Below are positions 1 to 6,911 of a stretch of 10,578 bases of DNA, in pieces. The DNA lies in NCBI GenBank assembly GCA_025360565.1, contig JANYBY010000374.1, positions 1-10,578 of the forward strand, given 5' to 3'. Source of the DNA: Bacteroidota bacterium. Its GTDB lineage: Bacteria > Bacteroidota > Bacteroidia > B-17B0 > Aurantibacillaceae. Positions within the stretch are counted from its first letter, which is position 1, and every line of letters begins with the position of its first letter. A program made the position numbers and the translations under genes. Under the pieces are notes generated by a model. The model made no database searches and was not told where the DNA came from. It saw nothing but the letters and a program-made list of their open reading frames with translations.

Positions 1-1523
1 TTAACAAAAGAGTTGCGGTAAAAATAGAAAAAGCCAAAGAGAAATTCTTTGCTAATATTATGCACGAAATAAGAACGCCGCTTAGCATGATACAGGCCCC
101 GCTTAAAACATTAAAGCCAAAATTACAGGATGAAGAAAGTATTTACTATGTAACCCTGGCCGAAAAAAATGTGGTACGTTTAAATGAGCTTATTAACCAA
201 ATGCTTGATGTTTCTAAGATCGAGAACGCCAACTATAAACTTACAGGCACAGTGGGTAATTTAGACATGTTCTTAAAAGACATTGTTGCCAATTACGAAA
301 AGATAGCCGTAGAAAAAAATCTTAATTTTATTTCGGAAGTAAATTATAAGAACACCTTATTGGTTTTTGACAAAGACGCCATCGAAAAGATCATCACCAA
401 TCTTTTATCTAACGCCATAAAATATTCAAACACCAATGGCACGGTGGGTATTACCATTACAATTGAAGATGCTGAAGCCGTGGCCACACTCGTTATTGAC
501 GTTTGGGATACAGGCATTGGAATTGCAAAAAGCGAACAAGCAAAAGTATTCGATCGTTTTTTCAGAAGCGAAAAATCGCAAAATAAAACTTCCGGTGTGG
601 GCATTGGTTTATCACTTGTAAAAGATCTGGTTAACGCGCACAAGGGCAAGATCTCGTTTACGAGCGAAGAAAATAAAGGAACTAAATTTACGGTGGAACT
701 TTCTTTAAAACATCCAGAACAACCTGAATCGAACCTTGAAAATATTATTGCGGAAAGCGATAAGCCAATTATTTTATTGATAGAGGATGATAAGGATATT
801 ATTGACTTTGTAGGTAATTTTTTGCGCTCTAAAAATCTGGAAATTATTAAAGCCAAAAACGGCAATCTCGCAAAAACACTTTTAAAGAATATAACGCCGG
901 ATCTTATTGTTACCGATCTGATGATGGATGAACTGGATGGCTTGTCGTTTATAAAAGACGTTAAAACAAACAAAGGGTTGAACCACGTACCCATTATTGT
1001 TTTGTCGGCAAAAAGCGCAGGGCAAACGCGTGTGGAGGTGTTGAATGCAGGCGCACAGGCCTTTTTATCAAAACCATTTTTACCTGAAGAATTAAATTCT
1101 GTTATCGCAAATCAGCTGGAATTAATTTCAAAAATTAAAAAAGAGCTACGGTCAAAAATTGAAACGCACAAACCCGATCAAACAGCAGAACAAAAATTTA
1201 CAAGCACCGAGCCGTATACACAAAAATTATTCGATCTTGTTTTTAAACATTTAGATAATTCGGATCTTACTGTTGAATTATTGGCCGATTTGATGGCCAC
1301 CAATCGCAGCCATTTTCAACGTAAAATAAAAAGTTTAACCGGGTTTTCTCCTTCCGAAATAATAAAATTGATTCGCCTCGAAAAATCAAAAGAATTTTTA
1401 TTGGCAAAAAAAGGTAATATTACCGAAGTGGCTTATATGTGCGGATTTTCTTCTCAATCTTATTTCACAAAGTGTTTTACCCAGCAATTCGGGTTTAGTC
1501 CAACGCAGATCTTTAATCAGTAA
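1..1523 (+). CDS. Hybrid two-component sensor kinase/response regulator with AraC output domain, 5' end cut by the window
   Basis: One-protein two-component regulator (HTCS type): a kinase core phosphorylates its own receiver, which controls a DNA-binding domain. The reading frame is open from base 3, so the ATG at 60 is internal and the sensor half lies upstream. Numbered from that Met: H-box HEIRTPL with phospho-acceptor His2; HATPase N-box with N118; G1 box DTGIG from D150; G2 box GVGIGL at 179-184; receiver about 234-345 with acidic pair D243/D244, phospho-acceptor D286, S316 and K338; AraC domain about 385-487 with helix-turn-helices near 403-428 and 452-473. All catalytic residues are present, so it should be active. 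HTCS proteins usually sense a periplasmic ligand, often a glycan fragment, and regulate nearby genes; the ligand cannot be read here. The stop lies 281 bases before the Ig-like lipoprotein gene, a possible but unproven target. Confidence 0.95.
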   Translation, partial: NKRVAVKIEKAKEKFFANIMHEIRTPLSMIQAPLKTLKPKLQDEESIYYVTLAEKNVVRLNELINQMLDVSKIENANYKLTGTVGNLDMFLKDIVANYEKIAVEKNLNFISEVNYKNTLLVFDKDAIEKIITNLLSNAIKYSNTNGTVGITITIEDAEAVATLVIDVWDTGIGIAKSEQAKVFDRFFRSEKSQNKTSGVGIGLSLVKDLVNAHKGKISFTSEENKGTKFTVELSLKHPEQPESNLENIIAESDKPIILLIEDDKDIIDFVGNFLRSKNLEIIKAKNGNLAKTLLKNITPDLIVTDLMMDELDGLSFIKDVKTNKGLNHVPIIVLSAKSAGQTRVEVLNAGAQAFLSKPFLPEELNSVIANQLELISKIKKELRSKIETHKPDQTAEQKFTSTEPYTQKLFDLVFKHLDNSDLTVELLADLMATNRSHFQRKIKSLTGFSPSEIIKLIRLEKSKEFLLAKKGNITEVAYMCGFSSQSYFTKCFTQQFGFSPTQIFNQ

Positions 1524-1606
1524 AGTCCCGACCAACCCTGCAACCATCCTTTAACAAAAATTTAACATTTACGCGCCTACCAGAGGCTTTTCTATCCATG
1601 CAAAAA

Positions 1607-1622
1607 TTACATACTTATGTAA
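1607..1622. promoter_or_regulatory. Short palindrome, possible operator
   Basis: TTACATA-CT-TATGTAA is a perfect 7-base inverted repeat with a 2-base spacer, in the 281-base gap between the sensor-regulator and the lipoprotein gene, about 180 bases before the lipoprotein start. The symmetry is seen directly. A role as a binding site, for example for the upstream AraC-type regulator, is only a guess. The rest of the gap shows no terminator, no RNA gene and no convincing promoter: 1733-1740 (TTCCTTTG) resembles the Bacteroidota -7 box TAnnTTTG but has no -33 partner at the right distance. Confidence 0.25.
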
Positions 1623-1804
1623 ATTTACGCCCAAATCTCATTTTTTCGCTTTCATTTTCAATCAGTTAGGATGCGGGCGCATAGTTACATAAAATGCCAA
1701 CGCCCGTGAACGAATTAATTTTAAATCGGCTGTTCCTTTGTTGTCATAACCAAAAAAAACCGGTGAAGTAGATCACAGATCGCTTTGCTATAAAAAACCA
1801 AAAT

Positions 1805-3094
1805 ATGAAAACAATAAAAACAACCGGCCGCATACTATTGTTTGCCGCCATTAGCTCAACTCTTTTTTTTACAAATTGTAAAAAGAAAAAAGACACGCCT
1901 GCAGAAGATCCTTCGGTAACAGTTACAAGTAAATACACGTTGGTGATCGACAACGGTGCGCAATCCATTGAACAGGGAAAAAGTATTAGTTACGGTGCGC
2001 ATTTGGTTTCATCAAGCGGTGCCATTATTAACGCTTCGGGGGTAGTGTGGACAAGTACTTTCGGAAGTTTTTCGGGAAGTAATTTTACATTTAATAAAGA
2101 TACCACCGGAACAATTTCCGCTTCGGTAACTTACGAAGGTGTAACTTACACAGCAAAAGTACCCATCAGTATTGAGCCATTAAAAAGTTCTCAATTATTC
2201 GCGGTTGTTCCTTCGGCAATTATTTGGTCAACCAATTCGGGGCCTATTCAATTAACAAGTGTTTATTTGGGAGGCAGCGCAACATACGCTTACATGTCTG
2301 AAAACACCGGTATAGCAAGCGTTTCATCAGCCGGCCTTGTAACGTTTAATGCTGTTGGAAGTACAAACATTAAAGTTACAGCAACAATTAACGGACAGCC
2401 CTCTGTAATTCGCGTTCCTGTTTTGGTAGTTGGAATTCCCGAAGCGCCATTGCCTGTTGCAAGAGTAGTGGTTAGTCCGCCATTAGGGCAAATGTTTAAA
2501 GGCGAAACGTTACAGTTAAGCGCCAAAGCATACGACAGTAATGGAAATGATGTAACCGGTAACGTAACATTTAATTATACCGTAATTCCAAAAATTGAAG
2601 ATGATGGTGTGCCAACAAACGCGGCAACGGTGAATGGTTCGGGATTAGTTTCGGCTGTAGCCCTTGGTGATGTATATATTCAGGCTTCTACAAACGGAAT
2701 AATGGGCCAGGCAGAAATTGTTGTCAATCCCGATACAGTTATTATAGTAACTCCATTCTACGCATCTTTAGGCGGAATAGATCCAATGACCTTGCAGCCA
2801 AACCCAACAAGTTTATCATTTACCGCAAACACGTATAAAGTTAATCGTGCGGCTTACAAAGCAAACAGTCCAAATTTTTTAACGTCAATCCCAAATTCAC
2901 CGGGCTTAACATGGCAAGTTCCATTATCGGGAATACCTGAGATTGATAATTATTTTAATATTGTTACACTCAGCAATGCAAATAATACGAGCGTAACTGC
3001 CACGGCAATACCCGGTAAAGTGGGCGCAACGGTTGTTGTAGCCAAGGCTTCCGGAATTTATTTTGGCGGAGCAGGGGTTACTGTGATGCCTTAA
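1805..3094 (+). CDS. Outer-membrane-type lipoprotein with bacterial Ig-like (Big_2-like) domains
   Basis: A 429-residue exported lipoprotein of unknown specific role. The N-terminus has a basic start, a hydrophobic core (about 9-22) and a lipobox-like FFTN-C25 followed by four lysines, a common Bacteroidota lipoprotein layout. The mature part is Ser/Thr/Val/Gly-rich and beta-strand-like. About three Ig-like modules can be made out, near residues 37-122, 128-210 and 217-308; the second and third carry the Big_2 phrases 'sVsSAGLVTf' and 'tVNGSGLVSAvalGdvyI'. The last 120 residues are less clearly assignable. Such modules usually serve adhesion, surface display or binding. The start is the ATG at 1805, after an A-rich leader with no Shine-Dalgarno sequence, as is normal for the phylum. 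The gene stands alone and ends at a strong terminator. I cannot assign a ligand or a more exact family. Confidence 0.85.
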   Translation: MKTIKTTGRILLFAAISSTLFFTNCKKKKDTPAEDPSVTVTSKYTLVIDNGAQSIEQGKSISYGAHLVSSSGAIINASGVVWTSTFGSFSGSNFTFNKDTTGTISASVTYEGVTYTAKVPISIEPLKSSQLFAVVPSAIIWSTNSGPIQLTSVYLGGSATYAYMSENTGIASVSSAGLVTFNAVGSTNIKVTATINGQPSVIRVPVLVVGIPEAPLPVARVVVSPPLGQMFKGETLQLSAKAYDSNGNDVTGNVTFNYTVIPKIEDDGVPTNAATVNGSGLVSAVALGDVYIQASTNGIMGQAEIVVNPDTVIIVTPFYASLGGIDPMTLQPNPTSLSFTANTYKVNRAAYKANSPNFLTSIPNSPGLTWQVPLSGIPEIDNYFNIVTLSNANNTSVTATAIPGKVGATVVVAKASGIYFGGAGVTVMP

Positions 3095-3114
3095 ATAAAG
3101 TTTGATCTGCTTTC

Positions 3115-3152
3115 AACCCTGTCGGAATTTTAAATTCTGACAGGGTTTTTTT
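3115..3152 (+). terminator. Rho-independent terminator of the Ig-like lipoprotein gene
   Basis: It begins 20 bases after the stop codon. Arms 3115-3129 and 3133-3147 form a 15-base-pair stem with one G-T wobble (3124/3138) and a 3-base loop. The stem runs into a T run at 3146-3152. Stem stability and T run both fit an intrinsic terminator acting on plus-strand transcription. Confidence 0.88.
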
Positions 3153-3154
3153 AA

Positions 3155-3334
3155 GCCACGAATTCCACGAATTAACACAAGCCAATATTACAATACACAT
3201 ATCAATTAGTAGCTATTAGTGCAATTCGTGTCAAAATCCATTCAGCTCTGCTGGGTTTTGTAATTCTGAAAGAACACAAAACATGATTTCAATACACACA
3301 GCAATTAGTGATTTTAGTGTAATTCGGGGCAAAA
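3155..3334. repeat. Diverged direct-repeat pair with CACGAATT-type short repeats
   Basis: The units at 3191-3236 and 3290-3334 are similar along their whole length (shared blocks CAATACACA, CAATTAGT, TTAGTG, AATTCG and CAAAA), with a few substitutions and one 1-base indel. Just before them, CACGAATT occurs twice at about 3157-3172. Its inverse, AATTCGTG, is in the first unit and decayed to AATTCGGG in the second, so the block also has inverted symmetry. I remember sequences of the form 'TTAGTGTAATTCGTGGC' as dispersed intergenic repeats in Bacteroidota. The internal repeat is seen; the family assignment is from memory. No reading frame is supported here. Confidence 0.7.
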
Positions 3335-3368
3335 ATACCTCGTAGCGAAGCTGCGAGGCTTGTATTTT
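3331..3368. repeat. Strong hairpin (REP-like palindrome) in the intergenic gap
   Basis: The core 3338-3346 pairs with 3350-3358 (CCTCGTAGC / GCTGCGAGG, one G-T wobble) around a GAA loop. Outside it, AAAATA at 3332-3337 pairs with TATTTT at 3363-3368, leaving a small one-sided bulge. It could be a mobile palindromic repeat or a back-up terminator, but only four T follow on the plus strand. Between it and the next start (3369-3459) I see only AT-rich DNA, presumably holding the promoter of the transglycosylase gene, with no motif I can defend. Confidence 0.6.
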
Positions 3369-3459
3369 AATTAACATTAGTACTATATAATTTTATGAAA
3401 AAATGAGATTTTTTTTATTGTAAATCATTTAAAGAGGACTAAATTTAGTTTTTCTTAAA

Positions 3460-4518
3460 ATGAAGTTCGCATCCATATTTGTTATTTTATTTTATGCCTG
3501 TTCTAACGGCGCTGCGGCCAAAAAAAACATGGCTACCGAAAATAGAATAAACTTTGGCGATACCATTAAAACAATGACAAAGAGCGTACTTCCGGTAAAA
3601 TTTGAGAACGGCCTTTGTCAGAATGTTATTGGCCTGGTAAACCCGATAACAAAATATAACGAAAATTATATTTTTGATATGTCGCTCTACGTTTATAATG
3701 TTGACACGCTTCCTCAGGTAAAATTTTGGAGGCAGATAATGAACTTACATCACGACAGTTCTTTACTTTGCCTGGCAAGCGACCGAAATATTATAAAAAA
3801 ACTAGCGAATAAAGATTGGGATACAAAACACGATACAATAAAAAAACATTTTAAAGATAGTATCAGAGTTTCAAAAAATCTGGATAGCACACACCGGATC
3901 TTATTGACGGGAGGAAAAAAATTCTTTTACGATTTTGATAAAACCTATCAGAATTTTCACACGGGTATAAATTGTTTTGTTGAGAATGATGTGGATCCTT
4001 GGTACGCTCAAGCGATCTTGTTGATTGAAAGTCCTAACAAATTACAAAAATCAAACGCCGGCGCATACGGGCCGTTTCAGTTAATGAAGGAAGTAGCAAG
4101 ATTATTTGGTTTAAAAGTAAATAAGCAAATAGATGAGCGGGCAAACTTTGAACGCAGCGCCTATGCCGCATCAAGCTTAATAAAAAGGATCTGTCTCCCA
4201 AAGGTGAGAACCATTCTTGATTCTTTACATATTAAAAATTACAAAGAAGATGAGTTGTGGTTTCGTTTATTGGTAATGCATACTTACCATGCCGGGGCTT
4301 ATAATGTAGAAAAAGCCTTGTTTAGTTTTATGCCGAAAGAAGGCAATATGAATTTGATCTATAATTTATGGCAAGCACGAACCGCTCATTTTAAAACTGC
4401 TTCGCAAAATTATTCCCAGTTAATTTTAGCCGCCATGCTCGAAATGAATGAGCGGAATAAAGTGCTTAAAAAAACAGAAGAGGCGGCGAAATTAAAAGTC
4501 AAAAGCCGACATCACTAG
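3460..4518 (+). CDS. Exported lytic transglycosylase-like protein (SLT/GH23 fold)
   Basis: A 352-residue protein likely to cleave the MurNAc-GlcNAc bond of peptidoglycan from the periplasmic side. The N-terminus is a signal sequence: hydrophobic residues 3-13, then C14 and a small-residue run to A20, so either lipobox processing at C14 or signal peptidase I cleavage near 20 is possible. The catalytic region starts near 170. AQAILLIES carries the presumed general acid E190; GAYGPFQLM (201-209) matches the SLT 'GAMGLMQLM' motif; Y276-H-A-G-A-Y-N-V283 matches the 'YNAG..NV' motif. Residues 30-165 have no domain I recognise and are probably family-specific. The phrase order is that of GH23 enzymes, with Phe in place of the common Met before Gln207. 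Its stop lies 38 bases from the end of the convergent TPR gene. The substrate is inferred from the family. Confidence 0.82.
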   Translation: MKFASIFVILFYACSNGAAAKKNMATENRINFGDTIKTMTKSVLPVKFENGLCQNVIGLVNPITKYNENYIFDMSLYVYNVDTLPQVKFWRQIMNLHHDSSLLCLASDRNIIKKLANKDWDTKHDTIKKHFKDSIRVSKNLDSTHRILLTGGKKFFYDFDKTYQNFHTGINCFVENDVDPWYAQAILLIESPNKLQKSNAGAYGPFQLMKEVARLFGLKVNKQIDERANFERSAYAASSLIKRICLPKVRTILDSLHIKNYKEDELWFRLLVMHTYHAGAYNVEKALFSFMPKEGNMNLIYNLWQARTAHFKTASQNYSQLILAAMLEMNERNKVLKKTEEAAKLKVKSRHH

Positions 4519-4556
4519 ATAATTATTTAATGAGGGTGACTTGAAAGGCAAGGGAC

Positions 4557-6263
4557 TTACTTCCCTCCGGGTTTTGGCGGTGCAAAATAAGCCTTTGCTT
4601 TTGGGTTTGCGGGGTCAAGTTCCTTAACGGTATTCCACATTTCATCGGCCTTTGCTTTATCTTTCGCGTGAAAATAATGATCACCCAAATATTCGCTCGA
4701 CTCAATTACATTACTTTTATAAGTAGTTGTGCGCTCCTCGGGTTTTACCAAACTCAATACTTTTTCGTAATAAGGTTTTGCAAGCCACTTTTCGTTTTTA
4801 GGGTCTAAGTTAGAACTCGATCTTCCTCTCCAGAAATAAGCGGTTGGCCATGATGGATTTTTTTTGATCAATTTAGAAAATGAAGAATCCGCCTTTACAA
4901 AATTAGGCATAGATTCAATTTCTTTTTGCGCTTTTACTTTCGGATCTTTTTGGTTAATGCCTTCCAGTAATTTAGTTTGCGCTGTAAAGAAATAAGCTTT
5001 ACCAAGGGTATACCAATCGTTGTTATCCATTTTAGCGGTATCTTTCTTTTCCAAATAAATAATTACCTTATCGTACCTTTTATTTTTATTGGCGGCTGTT
5101 GCAATAAAACTGTAAATATCACCGGCAATAGAAGAATCCATGCGAATGGCTTTTTCCATTTCAATAACGCCCAAACTATCTTTGCCGATTTTACTTAATA
5201 AAAAACCTTTGTATTTATAATCATCAGCAATGTATTTAAAATTAGGACCGGCCTTTTCAAAAAAAGTATTGTTGGCTGTCATTCCTTTGGTATAAGCGTC
5301 TTTATCGGTTTTATCGCCCATTTGATAATAACAGAACGAAGCGATCCTTTCCAAATATAAATTATTGAAATTAGATTTTTTTAAATTCTCATATTCAACA
5401 ATGGCTTCGGGATATTGTTTGTTTTTAAACAGGGCGCTCATAAAACGGTAATGAGCGTAATCGCTGTTATTTAATTCCAAATATTTTTTCCAATTCTCGA
5501 TCGACTTCCCGTTTTGTGCCGCTAAAAAATATAATTCCGCTATTTCGCGGTAAGCCGGGGCAAAAGTAGGATCGATAGTTAAGGCAGCTTTGTATTTTTC
5601 TAAGGCCAAATTATAATTTCTGCCCCGCTGATATAATTTCCCCTCACGTAAAATTCCTCTTACACTCTTAGCGTCTAAAGTTGATGCCATTTGATAACTT
5701 TTAATTGGACCGCTTCCATCAGACGGATTTTTTTCGAGCTGCGCGTCGCCCAATAAAATATAATTTTCCGGATTTTTAGGTTCTAATTTAATGGCGTTAT
5801 TTATTTGTGTAATGGCTTCATCCGGATTTTTATTGTCGGTACTGATCCAGGCTTCAGCGGTACGGCGCATTACCTCAGCACTTTTATTTTGCGAAATACT
5901 GGCAGCCTTAAAAAATTGTGTTTTTGCTTCGGCCACTTTATTTTTTTGCAATAATACTTTTCCTAAACCCACATAGTTTAGTGCATTGGTGGCATTCAAT
6001 TCAACACCTTTGGTATAATATATATAAGCGCTATCAAGATCGCTATTCTGAAATTTATCAAGCGCGCCGCGTTTAAAATAATTTTCGCCGAAGTAAAAAT
6101 AATTTTCTCCTTTTGCGGGTTCTTTCGAAATTAAAATAAGAAGATCGGAAGCCGCACCGGCAAAACGCTCGTTATCTGTTTTAAGAATTGTCTGAGGTAA
6201 AGTTTGCGCAAGAACCAAAGCCGAAACTGAGGTAAATATTGCGGTATAAATTGATTTTTTCAT
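4557..6263 (-). CDS. Exported tetratricopeptide-repeat (TPR) protein
   Basis: A 568-residue periplasmic protein. The signal peptide is about 1-19 (KK, hydrophobic core, ALVLA-Q20), so it is exported by Sec and not lipidated. From about residue 50 nearly to the end it is helical, with many TPR-like units; clear ones contain 'ALNYVGLGKVLLQKNKVAEA', 'YNLALEKYKAALTIDP' and 'NPENYILLGDAQ'. The C-terminus is a short Pro/Gly tail (APPKPGGK). TPR arrays bind peptides or proteins; no enzymatic domain is visible. It is the last gene of the minus-strand cluster, after the PstS-like and TonB-domain genes, which suggests it is a scaffold or partner of that envelope system. I remember this gene order in other Bacteroidota. 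A 210-base gap precedes it, so it may have its own promoter. It ends convergently with the transglycosylase gene, with only a weak hairpin (AGGGA/TCCCT, 4551-4566) and no T run. Confidence 0.88.
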   Translation of the reverse strand: MKKSIYTAIFTSVSALVLAQTLPQTILKTDNERFAGAASDLLILISKEPAKGENYFYFGENYFKRGALDKFQNSDLDSAYIYYTKGVELNATNALNYVGLGKVLLQKNKVAEAKTQFFKAASISQNKSAEVMRRTAEAWISTDNKNPDEAITQINNAIKLEPKNPENYILLGDAQLEKNPSDGSGPIKSYQMASTLDAKSVRGILREGKLYQRGRNYNLALEKYKAALTIDPTFAPAYREIAELYFLAAQNGKSIENWKKYLELNNSDYAHYRFMSALFKNKQYPEAIVEYENLKKSNFNNLYLERIASFCYYQMGDKTDKDAYTKGMTANNTFFEKAGPNFKYIADDYKYKGFLLSKIGKDSLGVIEMEKAIRMDSSIAGDIYSFIATAANKNKRYDKVIIYLEKKDTAKMDNNDWYTLGKAYFFTAQTKLLEGINQKDPKVKAQKEIESMPNFVKADSSFSKLIKKNPSWPTAYFWRGRSSSNLDPKNEKWLAKPYYEKVLSLVKPEERTTTYKSNVIESSEYLGDHYFHAKDKAKADEMWNTVKELDPANPKAKAYFAPPKPGGK

Positions 6264-6315
6264 ATGTTGTTAATTTCTGTTTTTTGCCATATGGAATTCG
6301 CCGGAAACATCAGTT

Positions 6316-6334
6316 GTCCCGATTTTATCGGGAC
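6316..6334. repeat. Perfect GTCCCGAT-ATCGGGAC hairpin
   Basis: An 8-base-pair perfect inverted repeat with a TTT loop, in the gap before the TPR gene and about 53 bases upstream of its start. There is no T run on either side, so it is not a normal terminator. GTCCCGAT...ATCGGGAC palindromes are, from memory, frequent between Bacteroidota genes. If transcribed it would sit in the 5' leader of the TPR mRNA. The symmetry is certain; a role is not. Confidence 0.6.
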
Positions 6335-6379
6335 GGGTAATGGCTCATTTCATTATGAATTTAGTGTGCTTAAATTTAA

Positions 6380-6411
6380 CCATTTTATTTGTTTGCAAGG
6401 CGGGTGCCAAA
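6380..6411 (-). promoter_or_regulatory. Weak candidate Bacteroidota promoter for the TPR gene
   Basis: On the minus strand, TTTG (complement of 6408-6411) is followed by exactly 20 bases and then TAAAATGG (complement of 6380-6387). The phylum consensus is TTTG, 19-21 bases, TAnnTTTG. The -33 box and spacing fit; the -7 box matches only partly. It would give a leader of about 110 bases including the 6316-6334 hairpin. Confidence 0.25.
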
Positions 6412-6454
6412 TGAAATTATTATTGCTTATTTATGATTTTTTAGGGGTTTTAAG

Positions 6455-6483
6455 CCGCAAATAAACAGTAGTCTTATTTGCGG
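6455..6483 (-). terminator. Hairpin built on the stop codon of the small TonB-domain gene
   Basis: CCGCAAATAA (6455-6464) and TTATTTGCGG (6474-6483) are a perfect 10-base inverted repeat around a 9-base loop. The right arm is the last codons and the stop of the minus-strand gene. Downstream on the minus strand there is no T run (CTTAAAACCCC), so this may be a weak or Rho-assisted terminator or an mRNA 3'-end stabiliser between that gene and the TPR gene. Confidence 0.4.
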
Positions 6484-6905
6484 TGAAAGTCAATATGTAT
6501 GGTAAAAGCCCGCTTATAGGGCTTATGATCTTTGGTTCCGGGTTTCCAGCGGGGCATTTTATTCACAAGCCTTAAGACTTCCCTATCACATTCATCAAAA
6601 CCAAAACAGCCTTTTAAAATTTGAGGCTCAATAATTTTACCATCCTCATCAACTATAAACTTTACAAAAACTACGCAGGGTTTAAAAGTAGAATCCGCCG
6701 CGTATTTTTTTGGCATCGTTAAATTTTTTTGAATGAAGGCGTTCATTTCTGTTTGTCCTCCCGGATATTCGGGTAAACTGTAAAGTGAGACTACTTCGTT
6801 AGCAACCGGTTTACCGGCCTTGCCGGCAGGCAGGTTTTCCTGGGCGGTAATTTTTTGCGAAATGAAAGACCCCAAAAAAATGATTATCGAAAAAAATAAT
6901 TTCAT
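6474..6905 (-). CDS. Small exported TonB C-terminal-domain protein without membrane anchor
   Basis: A 143-residue protein. Residues 1-21 form a signal peptide (probable cut ITA21-Q22), so unlike true TonB it has no retained inner-membrane helix and no proline-rich spacer. About 42-143 is a TonB C-terminal domain: 'YPGGQTEMNAFIQKNLTMP', 'VKFIVDEDGKI', 'ILKG' and 'KMPRWKPGTKDHKPYKRAFTIHI' follow the same order as in the full TonB encoded about 1.4 kb upstream on the same strand. Cysteines 77, 100 and 106 lie close to aligned cysteines of that TonB. Residues 24-31 (NLPAGKAG) are a repeat-derived insert just after the cleavage site. The start is the ATG at 6905, 6 bases after the PstS-like gene, so the two are co-transcribed. 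It cannot transduce inner-membrane energy alone; it might bind receptor TonB boxes or partner the neighbouring lipoprotein. Both roles are inference. Confidence 0.85.
   Translation of the reverse strand: MKLFFSIIIFLGSFISQKITAQENLPAGKAGKPVANEVVSLYSLPEYPGGQTEMNAFIQKNLTMPKKYAADSTFKPCVVFVKFIVDEDGKIIEPQILKGCFGFDECDREVLRLVNKMPRWKPGTKDHKPYKRAFTIHIDFHRK
6813..6836. repeat. LPAGKAG-coding palindromic repeat inside a gene
   Basis: This GC-rich patch in an AT-rich gene contains the palindrome TGCCGGCA (6821-6827 region) and CCGGC-CTT-GCCGG (6814-6826), followed by AGGCAGGT. On the coding strand it reads NLPAGKAG, residues 24-31. I recognise this peptide from memory as the translation of a dispersed CCTGCCGGCAGG-type repeat found inside genes of Bacteroidota and some candidate phyla. 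It is in frame and does not break the gene. Confidence 0.7.
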
Positions 6906-6911
6906 TATAGT

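Noticed and set aside
344..994. A long minus-strand open frame of 216 codons
   Set aside because: It lies opposite the kinase/receiver region, where every catalytic motif is on the plus strand; its translation has no recognisable domain.
1733..1740. TTCCTTTG as a -7 promoter box for the lipoprotein gene
   Set aside because: There is one mismatch to TAnnTTTG, and no TTTG or TTG at 19-21 bases upstream.
3191..3334. Possible CRISPR remnant (two repeats about 54 bases apart)
   Set aside because: There are only two copies, they differ by substitutions and an indel, and no cas gene is present.
4523..4705. A 60-codon minus-strand frame overlapping the end of the TPR gene
   Set aside because: It overlaps the TPR gene in another frame, has no start signal and shows no domain.
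6264..6464. A 66-codon plus-strand frame in the gap before the TPR gene
   Set aside because: It includes the GTCCCGAT hairpin, has no similarity I recognise, runs against the operon, and is more likely leader and promoter DNA.
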